64,000 bases of DNA from Caulobacter vibrioides (lineage in GTDB: Bacteria > Pseudomonadota > Alphaproteobacteria > Caulobacterales > Caulobacteraceae), in the NCBI RefSeq assembly GCF_002858865.1, contig NZ_PJRR01000019.1:520656-584655 (forward strand). The letters run 5' to 3'. Both the position numbers and the translations under genes were made by a program. The notes beneath the pieces are model-generated. The model did not search any database, was not told the origin of the DNA, and worked only from the letters and a program-made list of their open reading frames with translations. Shown here piece by piece: positions 48,589 to 57,749 of the stretch (its first letter is position 1; each line of letters opens with the position of its first letter).

Positions 48589-49425
48589 TTACTGCGCCGC
48601 CAGCATCGTCTCGCCGGAATAGGCCGACAGACCCAGGCTGTGCATCAGAGCACGCAGTTCCTGACGCGCCGCCAGATGCTGCAGCGACACCGGGACCGGG
48701 CGCACCTGCGGCGACAGGTCGGCGATGGTCAGGCCGAAGGGGAACAGCTCGCGATAGATCACGCGGTCGCGCAGGCCGGGCCCGATCCGGAAGCCGACGC
48801 GCTTGGCCAAAGCGTTGAGGCGGTCCTCCAGACGCTTGCGGTTCCGCGCCTCGGTGGTGGCCAGGCGGTTGCGCAGCACCACCCAGTCCATGGCCTGGCG
48901 CTGGCCCGACAGGGCGCGCTGCTTGCGACCTTCCCAGACGGTCAGCGAATAGAGGCTGGGCTTGGTCAGCTCCAGGGTGACGGGATCAACGGTGCCCAGC
49001 ATGTCGAAGTCGACGAAGCTGTCGTTCATCGGCGTCACCACCAGGTCCGCACGGCCGTGGGCCATGCGGGTGATGGCGCTGTCGCCGCCGGGGGTGTCGA
49101 TCAGGATGAAGTCGCATTCGGCCAGCGCCCGGGCGAAGGCGGCTTCGAAACCGGCCACCTGCTCCTCCTCCGGCCTTTCAGCCAGGGCGACGTCGTTGTC
49201 GCTGAGGTTCAAGGCCAGCGGCTCAGGCAGCTCGATCTTCTTGTTATCCAGCCACGCGCGGCGGTTCTCGAAGAACCGCGCCGAGGTGCGCTGGCGCAGG
49301 TCCAGGTCGATGACAGCGACCTTGGCGCCGCCGTACAGCAACGCGGTGACGAGGTGCACGGCGATGGTCGACTTGCCAGCGCCGCCCTTCTCGTTGCCGA
49401 CGACGATAACGCGCGTTTCGGCCAT
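48589..49425 (-). CDS. mipZ: Cell-division positioning ATPase MipZ
   Basis: A 278-residue ParA/MinD-like ATPase that forms a bipolar gradient through ParB and inhibits FtsZ away from midcell. The deviant Walker A is NEKGGAGKST near residue 12, the Walker B region is FILIDTPGGDS, and the VIDLDLRQRTSARFFENR segment is the family signature. It matches Caulobacter MipZ from memory nearly residue for residue. Its promoter region carries two GANTC sites and a TTAA-N7-TTAA box. It is divergent from panC. Confidence 0.97.
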   Translation of the reverse strand: MAETRVIVVGNEKGGAGKSTIAVHLVTALLYGGAKVAVIDLDLRQRTSARFFENRRAWLDNKKIELPEPLALNLSDNDVALAERPEEEQVAGFEAAFARALAECDFILIDTPGGDSAITRMAHGRADLVVTPMNDSFVDFDMLGTVDPVTLELTKPSLYSLTVWEGRKQRALSGQRQAMDWVVLRNRLATTEARNRKRLEDRLNALAKRVGFRIGPGLRDRVIYRELFPFGLTIADLSPQVRPVPVSLQHLAARQELRALMHSLGLSAYSGETMLAAQ

Positions 49426-49447
49426 GGCTCGGATCCTTCTGCGTCGC

Positions 49448-49460
49448 GACTCAGCGACTC
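49448..49460 (-). promoter_or_regulatory. Two CcrM (GANTC) methylation sites in the mipZ promoter
   Basis: GACTC occurs at 49448-49452 and at 49456-49460, 23-35 bp before the mipZ start. CcrM methylation of GANTC is known to stimulate mipZ transcription in C. crescentus, so these are the likely sites. Confidence 0.85.
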
Positions 49461-49475
49461 TTAATCGAAGGTTAA
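49461..49475 (-). promoter_or_regulatory. CtrA-type box (TTAA-N7-TTAA)
   Basis: A perfect TTAA-N7-TTAA, followed by C, abuts the second GANTC site and lies 36 bp before the mipZ start. It is the only full copy I found in the window. It would allow the master regulator CtrA to control mipZ, panC or both. Confidence 0.7.
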
Positions 49476-49622
49476 CACGATGTTTCCCACCCCCGAGGGG
49501 GCTAAGGGCCTCAATCCACAGACCTTATTGTCGCAGGCTGTGGACGCGTTCCCGTTGGGGGACGGTGGACCTTCCCCATCTCTAAGGCCATAAGCGCTCG
49601 CCAGTTTGCGTGGAGGCCCCGA

Positions 49623-50480
49623 ATGACCAGCCCGATCATCGTTCGCACTGTCGCCGAGATGCGCGAGCATGTGCGCGCCTGGAAGGCGGCCGGGCAGCGC
49701 GTGGCGGTCGTCCCGACCATGGGCGCCCTGCACGAGGGCCACCTGTCTCTGGTGCGTCTGGCCCAGCAGCATGCCCAGCGCGTCATCACCACGGTCTTCG
49801 TCAATCCCAAGCAGTTCGCCCCGCACGAGGACTTCGACGCCTATCCGCGCGGCGAGGCGGCCGACGCCGAGAAGCTGGCCTTAGTCGGTTGCGACCTGCT
49901 GTTCGCGCCGAATGCGACCGAGATGTACGCGCCGGGCTTCTCGACGCTGGTCAGCGTGTCGGGCGTGTCTGAACCGCTAGAGGGCGCGGCGCGCCCGCAG
50001 TTCTTCGGCGGCGTGGCCACCGTGGTCGCCAAGCTATTCATCCAGTCGCAGGCCGATGTCGCGGTGTTCGGCGAGAAGGACTACCAGCAGCTTCAGGTCG
50101 TTCGTCGCATGGCGCGCGATCTGGACATCCCCGTCGAGATCATCGGCGCGCCGACCGCCCGAGCCGAGGACGGCCTCGCTCTCTCCTCGCGCAACGCCTA
50201 TCTGTCGGCGGAGGAACGCGCCGCCGCCGTGGCCCTGCCAACGGCGATGAAGGCTGCGGCTGCGGCCGTCGCCCAGGGGGGGGCTATCGAAGACGCCGAG
50301 CGTTCGGCGGTCGCAGCCTTGCAGGCTGCGGGCTTTGGTCAGGTCGACTATGTGGAAGTGCGCGAGGCGAGCGATCTAACGCGGTTGGGCCCCGGCCCCA
50401 TCGGCGAGGCGTCCGGCCGAATCCTGGTCGCCGCGTGGCTGGGCAAGACCCGGCTGATCGACAACATGGCGGTCGGTTGA
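49623..50480 (+). CDS. panC: Pantothenate synthetase
   Basis: PanC condenses pantoate and beta-alanine with ATP to pantothenate, the precursor of coenzyme A. The PTMGALHEGHLSLVRLA block (HxGH nucleotide-binding) is at residues ~32-48, with FVNPKQFAPHEDFD, the FGEKDYQQLQVVRRMA block and ALSSRNAYLS. At 285 residues it is standard. It is divergent from mipZ with 197 bp between, and a short IR of TCCACAG and CTGTGGA (49515-49544) is also in the gap. Confidence 0.96.
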   Translation: MTSPIIVRTVAEMREHVRAWKAAGQRVAVVPTMGALHEGHLSLVRLAQQHAQRVITTVFVNPKQFAPHEDFDAYPRGEAADAEKLALVGCDLLFAPNATEMYAPGFSTLVSVSGVSEPLEGAARPQFFGGVATVVAKLFIQSQADVAVFGEKDYQQLQVVRRMARDLDIPVEIIGAPTARAEDGLALSSRNAYLSAEERAAAVALPTAMKAAAAAVAQGGAIEDAERSAVAALQAAGFGQVDYVEVREASDLTRLGPGPIGEASGRILVAAWLGKTRLIDNMAVG

Positions 50481-50481
50481 C

Positions 50482-50571
50482 CTATCCGATCGGACGCAGC
50501 GCCAGCAGCAGACCGCCGACTAGTCCAACGAACAACATCCCCACGCCCAAGGCGGCATAGCCGGCTTTCAT
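50482..50571 (-). CDS. 29-residue single-helix membrane microprotein
   Basis: A very short ORF with a strong ribosome site, AGGAGGGG, 6 nt before its ATG. The peptide is essentially one hydrophobic helix (from MKAGYAALGVGMLF to LALRPIG) with Lys at the N-terminus and Arg near the C-terminus. It lies 74 bp after the DUF1489 gene on the same strand and its stop is 1 bp from the panC stop. It is below normal gene-calling length; the strong ribosome site and clean amphipathic ends support it. Function unknown. Confidence 0.6.
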   Translation of the reverse strand: MKAGYAALGVGMLFVGLVGGLLLALRPIG

Positions 50572-50645
50572 GGTGACCCCTCCTGTCCCTCGTCGGAGAG
50601 GAAACACCCGCGCTAGTTGCCATTCCCCTAACACGCCCGCCTCGG

Positions 50646-51044
50646 TTACCAGGCGCCCAGTTCGCGGAGCTGTCGCGCGAGGTCGGCGGGCAGATCGGCG
50701 GATTCGGCCTCGGTCAGGTCGGGTGGCGCGTCCTCGGGCTTGAGATAACGCCAGCCCTGGAACGCCCGGCGGGGCTGCGGCGCCACGCGGATGATCGGCG
50801 GATCCACGGTGATCTCGCAGCGCGAGGCGGCGCCGGAACCGACGGTGTCGATCGCCAGGATCTTCTGACGGCACAGCACCTGCCCCTTGAACACCCGATA
50901 CAGCGAGCCGCCATCCAACACCTCGTCGATGCGCTTGGGCGTCATGCGGGTGTGCATGATCCAGGGTTCACCGGTTTTATGCCAGGCCAGGAGGTCGTCG
51001 ATGGTGTCGCAGCCGACGACCAGCTTGATGATGTGCAGCGCCAT
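50646..51044 (-). CDS. DUF1489 family protein
   Basis: A 132-residue cytosolic protein of the DUF1489 family, conserved in alphaproteobacteria. Recognisable blocks are HIIKLVVGCDTIDDLLAWHK, WIMHTRMTPKRIDEVLDGGSLYRVFKG and CRQKILAID, then CEITVDPPIIRV and FQGWRYLKPEDAPPDL. The function of the family is unknown. It lies between the carboxylase alpha gene and the 29-residue microprotein, all on the minus strand. Confidence 0.92.
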   Translation of the reverse strand: MALHIIKLVVGCDTIDDLLAWHKTGEPWIMHTRMTPKRIDEVLDGGSLYRVFKGQVLCRQKILAIDTVGSGAASRCEITVDPPIIRVAPQPRRAFQGWRYLKPEDAPPDLTEAESADLPADLARQLRELGAW

Positions 51045-51177
51045 GGGGCGTAGATAGCGCGCGAACGGGGCAAGGCAACATTTCGGTTCGCCCGACGGGA
51101 GAAACCTGTCGACGTCCGCATGACAGCGTTATCCCTTAGACCCAATCGCGTTCATGTGGGGGCGCGGGAGGGTCCAA

Positions 51178-51235
51178 GAGACCCCATGCCGCCGTTACGG
51201 ACGCCTTGTGGGGGGATGTCCGCAGCGGCGGTCTC
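51178..51235 (-). terminator. Stacked hairpin downstream of the carboxylase alpha gene
   Basis: Outer arms GAGAC (51178-51182) and CCGCCG pair with CGGCGGTCTC (51226-51235), and an inner CGGAC/GTCCG pair (51198-51202, 51218-51222) lies inside. It begins 17 bp after the carboxylase stop in a 207-bp gap and probably ends that transcript; there is no clear T-run. Confidence 0.4.
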
Positions 51236-51251
51236 GTTTTGGCGATGGGGT

Positions 51252-53216
51252 TCAGGCCACAGCCGGTTCCAGACGGGCCAGCACCACGCCCTCGCTGACC
51301 TGGCCGCCGGCCACCGCCGACAGTTCAGCCACCACGCCGTCGAACGGCGCGGCCATGGCGTGCTCCATTTTCATCGCCTCAAGGGTCAGCAGGGTTTGGC
51401 CCTTGCTCACCGTCTGACCAGCCGAGACCGCGACCGAGACGATCTTGCCCGGCATCGGCGACAGGATGGCGCCGTCCGAAGCGCCGCCCTCGCCCGCCCC
51501 GCCGATCTTGGCCACGAAGTCGAACTCCTGGACGTCGCCGCCCTCGAACACCTGGATCGGACCCTTGCCATAGGTGGTCGGCAGGCGGGTGACCTCATCA
51601 AACGCCCGGCCGTCGGCGTGGCGGATATCCCAGGACCAGTCCTCGGTTCCGCCGCCGATCAGCGCCACACGCAGCGGCGTGGCCTTGCCGTCGGTCGACA
51701 TCGGCAGATGCATCGACGCGCGCGGCGCGTTCATGCGGAAACCGAGCAGCTTGGACGGCGCGCCCTCCCACGGATCGCGGCGGGCTTCTGCTTCGAGGAA
51801 GCTGTCCAGCCGCCAGCCGATCGCGGCCATGGCCGGCTCGTCGCTGAAGACCCGCTCGGTCAGCTCATCAAGGCGGGCCTCGATAAAGCCCGTATCGACG
51901 GCGCCGTCGACGAAGTCCGGATGACTGGCGCACTTGGCCAGGAAGGCGGCGTTGGTCTTGACTGGCCAGACCTCGACCAAGGCGCAGGCCTCGGCCAGGC
52001 GCTGGGCGGCGTCCTCGCGGTCGGCGCCATGGGCGATCAGCTTGGCGATCATGGGGTCGTAGAAGGGCGTGACCTCGCCGCCTTCCTCGACCGCGCTGTC
52101 GACGCGAACATCGCCTTCGGGCAGGCGGAAGTGCTTGAGCTTGCCGGTCGACGGCAGGAAGCCGGTGGCCGGGTTCTCGGCGTAGAGCCGCGCCTCCATG
52201 GCCCAGCCGTCCAGGGTGATCTCGTCCTGCTCCAGCGGCAGCGGCTCGCCCGATGCCACCCGCAGCTGCCACTCGACGAGGTCCTGGCCGGTGACCATTT
52301 CGGTGACCGGGTGCTCGACCTGCAGGCGGGTGTTCATCTCCATGAACCAGATCCGGTCGGCGCGCAGGCCCTCGCTCGCGTCAGCGATGAACTCGACCGT
52401 ACCGGCGCCGACATAGTTCACGGCCTGGGCGGCCTTGACCGCCGCCGCGCAGACGGCCTCACGGGTCGCCTCGTCCATGCCGGGCGCGGGCGCTTCCTCG
52501 ATGACCTTCTGGTGGCGACGCTGCAGCGAGCAGTCGCGCTCAAACAGGTGGACGACATTGCCGTGGCTGTCGCCGAACACCTGCACCTCGATGTGGCGCG
52601 GCCGGGTGACGTATTTTTCCAGCAGCACGCGATCATCGCCGAACGCGGCCGAGGCTTCGCGACGGCACGAGCCGAGCGCCGCCTCGAAATCCTCCGCGCG
52701 CTCGACCTTGCGCATGCCCTTGCCGCCACCGCCGGCCACGGCCTTGATCAGCACCGGATAGCCGATCTTGGCCGCCTCGACCGTGAGCCGTTCGACCGAC
52801 TGATCCTCGCCCAGATAACCGGGCGTAGTGGGCACGCCGGCCTTGATCATCACCGCCTTGGCGGCGTCCTTCAGGCCCATGGCCCGGATCGCCGAGGGCG
52901 GCGGGCCGATCCAGACTAGGCCCGCATCGATCACGCTCTGCGCGAACTCGGCGTTCTCGGACAGGAAGCCATAGCCCGGATGGATCGCCTCGGCGCCCAT
53001 CTGCCTGGCCGCCGCCAGGATCTTGCGCGGGTCCAGATAGCTCTCCTTGGCCGGCGCCGGACCGATCAGGATCGCGGCGTCGGCCTCCATGACGAACGGC
53101 GCATTGGCGTCCGCCTCGGAATAGACGGCGATCGTCCGCACGCCCAGCTCGCGAGCGGTGCGGATGATGCGACGGGCGATCTCGCCGCGATTGGCGATCA
53201 GGACGGAGGAGAGCAA
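51252..53216 (-). CDS. liuD: Methylcrotonyl-CoA carboxylase, biotin-containing alpha subunit
   Basis: A 654-residue biotin-dependent carboxylase subunit. The biotin carboxylase part has IANRGEIARRIIRTARELG, the ATP-grasp loop VAGGGGKGMRKVE and EMNTRLQVEHPVTE. The C-terminal biotinyl domain has TLEAMKMEHAM, with biotin on the Lys. The neighbouring isovaleryl-CoA dehydrogenase and methylglutaconyl-CoA hydratase genes point to leucine catabolism, not propionyl-CoA. I took TTG 53216 (giving the typical MLSSVLIANRGE); the true start may lie up to 19 codons upstream. Confidence 0.9.
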   Translation of the reverse strand: MLSSVLIANRGEIARRIIRTARELGVRTIAVYSEADANAPFVMEADAAILIGPAPAKESYLDPRKILAAARQMGAEAIHPGYGFLSENAEFAQSVIDAGLVWIGPPPSAIRAMGLKDAAKAVMIKAGVPTTPGYLGEDQSVERLTVEAAKIGYPVLIKAVAGGGGKGMRKVERAEDFEAALGSCRREASAAFGDDRVLLEKYVTRPRHIEVQVFGDSHGNVVHLFERDCSLQRRHQKVIEEAPAPGMDEATREAVCAAAVKAAQAVNYVGAGTVEFIADASEGLRADRIWFMEMNTRLQVEHPVTEMVTGQDLVEWQLRVASGEPLPLEQDEITLDGWAMEARLYAENPATGFLPSTGKLKHFRLPEGDVRVDSAVEEGGEVTPFYDPMIAKLIAHGADREDAAQRLAEACALVEVWPVKTNAAFLAKCASHPDFVDGAVDTGFIEARLDELTERVFSDEPAMAAIGWRLDSFLEAEARRDPWEGAPSKLLGFRMNAPRASMHLPMSTDGKATPLRVALIGGGTEDWSWDIRHADGRAFDEVTRLPTTYGKGPIQVFEGGDVQEFDFVAKIGGAGEGGASDGAILSPMPGKIVSVAVSAGQTVSKGQTLLTLEAMKMEHAMAAPFDGVVAELSAVAGGQVSEGVVLARLEPAVA

Positions 53217-53276
53217 CGGGAAACCCAATCTAGCGAAAGCGCGAAGACCGACGGAGCCAGGCTCCGGACACAAACT

Positions 53277-54116
53277 CTATTCGACCCAGGACGGCTTGCG
53301 ACGCGCCAGGAAAGCCCGAACGCCTTCCTGCCCCTCGGGCGACACACGGCGACGCGCGATGCGGCGGGCGCTCTCGTCGATCAGCCCCTTGTCCAGTTTT
53401 TGACCCACGAAGTCGTTGACCAGGGCCTTGGCGTCGCCGATCGCGCCTGGAGCGCAAGGGGCCATCTCGGCGATCAGGGCGTCACGCGCGCCTTCCAGGC
53501 TGGCGACGTCTTCGAACACCTCGTCGACCAGACCAAAGCCCCAGGCGTCGTCGGCGTCGAAGACCCGGCCGGTGGCGAACAGCAGCTTGGCGGTGCGCGG
53601 GCCCAGAGCCTGAATGACGTAGGGGCTGATCGTCGCCGGGGTCAGGCCCAGCTTCACCTCGGAGAAGGCGAACTTGGCGTCGACCAGGGCCAGCGCGTGG
53701 TCACAGGCCGCCACCAGACCCGCGCCGCCGCCGAAGGCTGGGCCTTCGACGAGCGCTACGGTCAGGGCCGGAATATCGTGCAGGGCCTTGAGCATGTGCG
53801 CCAGTTCCAGCGCGTCCTGACGGTTGTCGTCCTCGTCCCATTCGACCGCCGAGGCCATCCAGGACAGGTCCGCGCCCGCGCTGAAGGCGCCGCCGACGCC
53901 GCGCAGGAACACGATCCGCACGCCCTCGGCGCCGTGCAGGGTCTCGAAGGTCTGACGCAGCGCCGCGATGGTGGCGGCGTCGAAGGCGTTCTTCTTGTCG
54001 GGCCGGTTGATCCACACGGTGACCGCGCCTTCCGGCGTGCTGTCCATGTGGACCAGCGGGCTCATCGCGTCAGTGTCGGGAACCTCGACGATGGGATCGG
54101 CGATCGGGTTGGTCAT
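53277..54116 (-). CDS. liuC: Enoyl-CoA hydratase/isomerase, probable methylglutaconyl-CoA hydratase
   Basis: A 279-residue crotonase-fold enzyme. It has VWINRPDKKNAFDAATIAAL, the oxyanion-hole block GGAFSAGADLSWMAS and the catalytic segment GPAFGGGAGLVAACDHALA, then SEVKLGLTPATISPYVI. Placed between the carboxylase subunits, it most likely hydrates 3-methylglutaconyl-CoA. AAGGA lies 8 nt before the ATG. The carboxylase beta gene is 22 bp upstream, so these genes form an operon. Confidence 0.92.
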   Translation of the reverse strand: MTNPIADPIVEVPDTDAMSPLVHMDSTPEGAVTVWINRPDKKNAFDAATIAALRQTFETLHGAEGVRIVFLRGVGGAFSAGADLSWMASAVEWDEDDNRQDALELAHMLKALHDIPALTVALVEGPAFGGGAGLVAACDHALALVDAKFAFSEVKLGLTPATISPYVIQALGPRTAKLLFATGRVFDADDAWGFGLVDEVFEDVASLEGARDALIAEMAPCAPGAIGDAKALVNDFVGQKLDKGLIDESARRIARRRVSPEGQEGVRAFLARRKPSWVE

Positions 54117-54137
54117 GGGGAAGGTCCTTCCTGGAAT

Positions 54138-55730
54138 CTACATCCGGAAAACGCCGAAGGTGGTCTCTGGGATCGGCGCATTCAGCGACGCCGAGATTGC
54201 GAGACCCAGCACGTCGCGGGTTTGCGCCGGATCAATGATGCCGTCATCCCAGAGCCGCGCCGTCGCATGATAAGGATTTCCCTCGTCCTCATAGCGCTGG
54301 CGGATCGGTGCCTTGAAGGCTTCGGCCTCCTCGGGCGACCACTTGGCGGCGTCGCGGTGGACGGTGGCCAGCACGCTGGCGGCCTGCTCGCCGCCCATCA
54401 CCGAGATGCGGCTGTTGGGCCAGGTGAACAGAAAGCGCGGGCTGTAGGCACGACCGCACATGCCGTAGTTGCCGGCCCCGAAGCTGCCGCCGATCAGGAC
54501 GGTGAACTTCGGCACCTCAGCAGAAGCCACAGCTGTCACCAGCTTGGCGCCGTCCTTGGCGATGCCGCCGGCCTCGTACTTGCCGCCGACCATGAAGCCC
54601 GAGATGTTCTGCAAAAAGATCAGCGGAATCTTGCGCTTGCAGGCCAATTCTATGAAGTGCGCGCCCTTCAGCGCGCTCTCGCTGAACAGCACGCCGTTAT
54701 TGGCCAGGATCGCCACCGGCTGCCCCCAGATCCGGGCGAAGCCGCAAACCAGCGTCGTACCGTACAGCGCCTTGAACTCGTCGAACTGGCTGCCATCGAC
54801 AATGCGCGCGATAACCTCGCGGACATCGTAAGGCGCCCGGACATCGGTCGGAACGATCCCGTAGAGCTCTTCGGGGTCATAGGCCGGCGGCTCGGGGTCG
54901 GCGAGCACCAGCTGGTCCGGCTTGGTCGTGTTGAGGTTGGCGACGATGGAGCGGACAATCTCCAGCGCGTGCTCGTCGTTCTCGGCGACATGGTCGACCA
55001 CGCCAGAGCGGCGGCCGTGGGTCTCGGCGCCGCCCAGTTCCTCGGCCGAGATGACCTCGCCGGTGGCGGCCTTCACCAGCGGCGGGCCGGCCAGGAAGAT
55101 GGTGCCTTGGTTGCGGACGATGACGGTCTCGTCGCTCATCGCCGGCACGTAGGCGCCGCCGGCGGTGCACGAGCCCATGACGCAGGCGATCTGCGGAATG
55201 CTGGCCGCGCTCATCCGCGCCTGATTGAAGAAGATGCGGCCGAAGTGGTCGCGATCGGGAAACACCTCGGCCTGATGCGGCAGGTTCGCGCCGCCGCTGT
55301 CGACCAAGTAGACGCAGGGCAGACGGTTCTGCGCGGCGATTTCCTGGGCGCGAAGGTGCTTCTTCACCGTCATCGGAAAGTAGGCGCCGCCCTTCACCGT
55401 GGGATCGTTGGCGACGATCATCACCTCGCGGCCCGACACGCGGCCCACGCCGCAGATCATGCCCGCGCCGGGCGCCTCACCATTGTAGAGGTCACAGGCC
55501 GCAAGTTGGCCGATCTCCAGGAACGGCGAACCCGGATCCAGCAGCCGTTCGACCCGCTCGCGGGGCAGCAGCTTGCCGCGCGCAGTATGCCGCTCACGGG
55601 CGCTTTCCGGTCCGCCCAGGGCTGCTTGCGCCACCTTGGCGCGCAACTCGTCCACAAGCGCCCGATTGTGGGCGGCGTTCTTGGCGAAGGCGTCGCTCGA
55701 CGCGTCGATAACGGAGTTCAACTTCGGCAT
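54138..55730 (-). CDS. liuB: Methylcrotonyl-CoA carboxylase, carboxyltransferase beta subunit
   Basis: A 530-residue acyl-CoA carboxyltransferase. It has the [21 protein letters not shown] and [19 protein letters not shown] blocks, two oxyanion-hole segments ([11 protein letters not shown] and [21 protein letters not shown]), and [18 protein letters not shown] with the family MGGEQAA. The GANL/ICG segments fit the methylcrotonyl type better than the propionyl type. It heads the operon with liuC and liuD. The upstream 170 bp show no clear operator. Confidence 0.94.
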   Translation of the reverse strand: MPKLNSVIDASSDAFAKNAAHNRALVDELRAKVAQAALGGPESARERHTARGKLLPRERVERLLDPGSPFLEIGQLAACDLYNGEAPGAGMICGVGRVSGREVMIVANDPTVKGGAYFPMTVKKHLRAQEIAAQNRLPCVYLVDSGGANLPHQAEVFPDRDHFGRIFFNQARMSAASIPQIACVMGSCTAGGAYVPAMSDETVIVRNQGTIFLAGPPLVKAATGEVISAEELGGAETHGRRSGVVDHVAENDEHALEIVRSIVANLNTTKPDQLVLADPEPPAYDPEELYGIVPTDVRAPYDVREVIARIVDGSQFDEFKALYGTTLVCGFARIWGQPVAILANNGVLFSESALKGAHFIELACKRKIPLIFLQNISGFMVGGKYEAGGIAKDGAKLVTAVASAEVPKFTVLIGGSFGAGNYGMCGRAYSPRFLFTWPNSRISVMGGEQAASVLATVHRDAAKWSPEEAEAFKAPIRQRYEDEGNPYHATARLWDDGIIDPAQTRDVLGLAISASLNAPIPETTFGVFRM

Positions 55731-55900
55731 GACCGACGCTTAGCCTTTTCCACCCTGCCCCGGAAGTCGGAGTTTTTTGGACCCCGAACCCAAAGATTCA
55801 GAGCCAAAACCGTTCTCGACCATTTCGCTTCCGCGATCAACAGTTGCGCCTGAACGAGCCCTTGTGGTCAAGCCTGCCGGTTCGGGTTAGCGTCCGCGCC

Positions 55901-57676
55901 GTGGAAACGCCCCTGCCCGACGACTCGGCCCTGGCGCGCCTCTTCGCCCGCGCAGGGCGAACCGGGGCGGCGGCCTGGTTTTCCCTGCCCGGTGGAGCGA
56001 CGCTGTTCGAGGCCGGCGAAGCAGCCAACCATCTCTACTTTCTGAAGACCGGACGCCTGGGCGCCTTCCGCCGCGAAGAGGGCCAGGAACCTCAATTCCT
56101 GGGCGTGATCCGCCCGGGCGAACCGGCCGGCGAGATGGCTCTGGTCGGCGGCACGGCGCATTCGGCCAACATGGTCTCGCTGCGCGACAGTGAGGTGCTG
56201 GCGCTCCCTCGTGATGACTTCTTCGAGGCCGCCGAGGAAGACCCGACCGTCATGATTGAGCTGTCGCGACTGATGATCCGACGGACCAGGCAGGCCCAGA
56301 CCCACGCGGCGATCGGCGATCCGTCAGTCTTCGGCTTCATCGCGGTCGAGCCGGGCGCGGCGATCCGGCCTGTCGTCGAACGTCTGGGTCGCTGTATCGA
56401 GAGTCTGGGCTACTCGGTCACCGTAGAGGGCGCCGAGTCGCAGCTGGCGCCGACCGAGTGGTTCAGCAACGTCGAACGCGAGCACGACTTTGTGCTCTAT
56501 GTCGCCGAAGCGGACGAAACCGCCTGGAAGCACGTCGTCGGCCGCCAGGTCGACCACCTGTTCCGCGTCGGCCGCGGCGATCGTACGCCGCCGACGACGA
56601 TCCCCTCCTACGCTTCGGGCCCCCTGCAGGCGCAGCGGCTAGTGGACCTCATTCTGCTGCAGTCCGCCAATCTGGATCGTCCTTCAGGCTCGGCGGCCTG
56701 GATGGCCGCCACCCAGGCCGCGCGACTGTTCCATTTGCGCGAGAACGGCGTCGCCGACCTGCAGCGGCTCGCTCGCGTGCTCACCGGACAATCGGTCGGT
56801 CTTGTCCTTTCAGGCGGCGGCGCCCGCGCCTACGCCCATATCGGCGCGATCCAGGCCATGCGCGAACGCGGCATCCCGATCGACTTCGTCGGGGGCGCTT
56901 CGATGGGCGCCATCATCGCGGCGGGGATCGCGATGGGCTGGGATGACGGCGAACTGGAAGCCCGCATCCAGAAGGCCTTCGTCGACACCAGTCCGCTGGA
57001 CGATATCGCCTTCCCCATGATCGCCATGACACGCGGTGAAAAGGTCAGAACCCGACTGGAGGAGCACTTCGGCTCGGTCGACATCAGTGATCTGTGGCTG
57101 CCGTTCTTCTGCGTGTCGTCGAACCTGACCTCCGGCTCGTATCAGCTTCACCGCACCGGAGACCTGCAGACGGCTCTGCGGGCGTCGATCTCGCTGCCCG
57201 GCGTTCTGCCGCCGGCCACCGATAAGGGTCAGGTGCTGGTGGACGGCGCGGTCATGAAGAACTTTCCAGCGGACGTGATGCGGTCCTTCCAGCTTGGACC
57301 GATCGTCGGGGTCGACGTCACCCGTGGCCGCAGCATCACCAGCGCTGACACCGTCACGCCCCCATCCCTGTGGAACTGGATTCTCTCCGGCGAATGGCGC
57401 AAGGGCCCGCCGATCGTGGCCTTGCTGATGCGTGCTGCGACCGTCACGACCGGGCGCGATCTGGCCGCCGCTCGCGAGGCGACCGACGTTCTGATCACCC
57501 CGAAGCTGGAAGGCATCGATATCCGTGACTGGCGCGCCTTCGAACCCGCCGTGAAGGCCGGCTACGTCGCCGCCGGCTTCGCCCTCGACGGAGTGCATCG
57601 CCCCATCACCGATCTTCGCAAGCGGCCCAGCCTGGCCGAGCGACGCGCGGCGTTTAGTCCCGCTTGGTCGCGATAA
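55901..57676 (+). CDS. Patatin-like phospholipase with cyclic-nucleotide-binding-like domain
   Basis: A 591-residue NTE-like protein. Residues ~5-130 form a CRP-type cyclic-nucleotide-binding fold (GATLFEAGEAANHLYFLKTGRLGAF and GEMALVGGTAHSANM). The Arg that usually binds the phosphate is replaced by His, so cNMP binding is doubtful. A middle helical domain leads to the patatin domain with GGGARAYAHIGAIQAM, the nucleophile in GGASMGAII and the dyad Asp in LVDGAVMKNFP. I took GTG 55901; a TTG at 55844 would add 19 residues. It should deacylate membrane phospholipids. Confidence 0.9.
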   Translation: METPLPDDSALARLFARAGRTGAAAWFSLPGGATLFEAGEAANHLYFLKTGRLGAFRREEGQEPQFLGVIRPGEPAGEMALVGGTAHSANMVSLRDSEVLALPRDDFFEAAEEDPTVMIELSRLMIRRTRQAQTHAAIGDPSVFGFIAVEPGAAIRPVVERLGRCIESLGYSVTVEGAESQLAPTEWFSNVEREHDFVLYVAEADETAWKHVVGRQVDHLFRVGRGDRTPPTTIPSYASGPLQAQRLVDLILLQSANLDRPSGSAAWMAATQAARLFHLRENGVADLQRLARVLTGQSVGLVLSGGGARAYAHIGAIQAMRERGIPIDFVGGASMGAIIAAGIAMGWDDGELEARIQKAFVDTSPLDDIAFPMIAMTRGEKVRTRLEEHFGSVDISDLWLPFFCVSSNLTSGSYQLHRTGDLQTALRASISLPGVLPPATDKGQVLVDGAVMKNFPADVMRSFQLGPIVGVDVTRGRSITSADTVTPPSLWNWILSGEWRKGPPIVALLMRAATVTTGRDLAAAREATDVLITPKLEGIDIRDWRAFEPAVKAGYVAAGFALDGVHRPITDLRKRPSLAERRAAFSPAWSR

Positions 57677-57719
57677 CGACCCTTTCCTTTCGCGAAAACC
57701 GGTCCAATATCCTTCCCGT

Positions 57720-57732
57720 GTTGTTCAACAAC
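57720..57732 (+). promoter_or_regulatory. Inverted repeat before the 22-codon ORF (GTTGTT-C-AACAAC)
   Basis: A perfect 13-nt inverted repeat lies 2 bp before the AAAGGAGGT ribosome site. Its TGTTCAACA core is shared with the thyA upstream repeat at 8841-8859. It may be an operator or a short leader hairpin. Confidence 0.45.
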
Positions 57733-57749
57733 TGAAAGGAGGTGGTCCA

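Noticed and set aside
50571..50646. A GGAAT/TGTT pair resembling an EcfG (general stress) promoter before the microprotein
   Set aside because: The spacer is 15 nt where 16-17 is expected, and both boxes deviate from the consensus.
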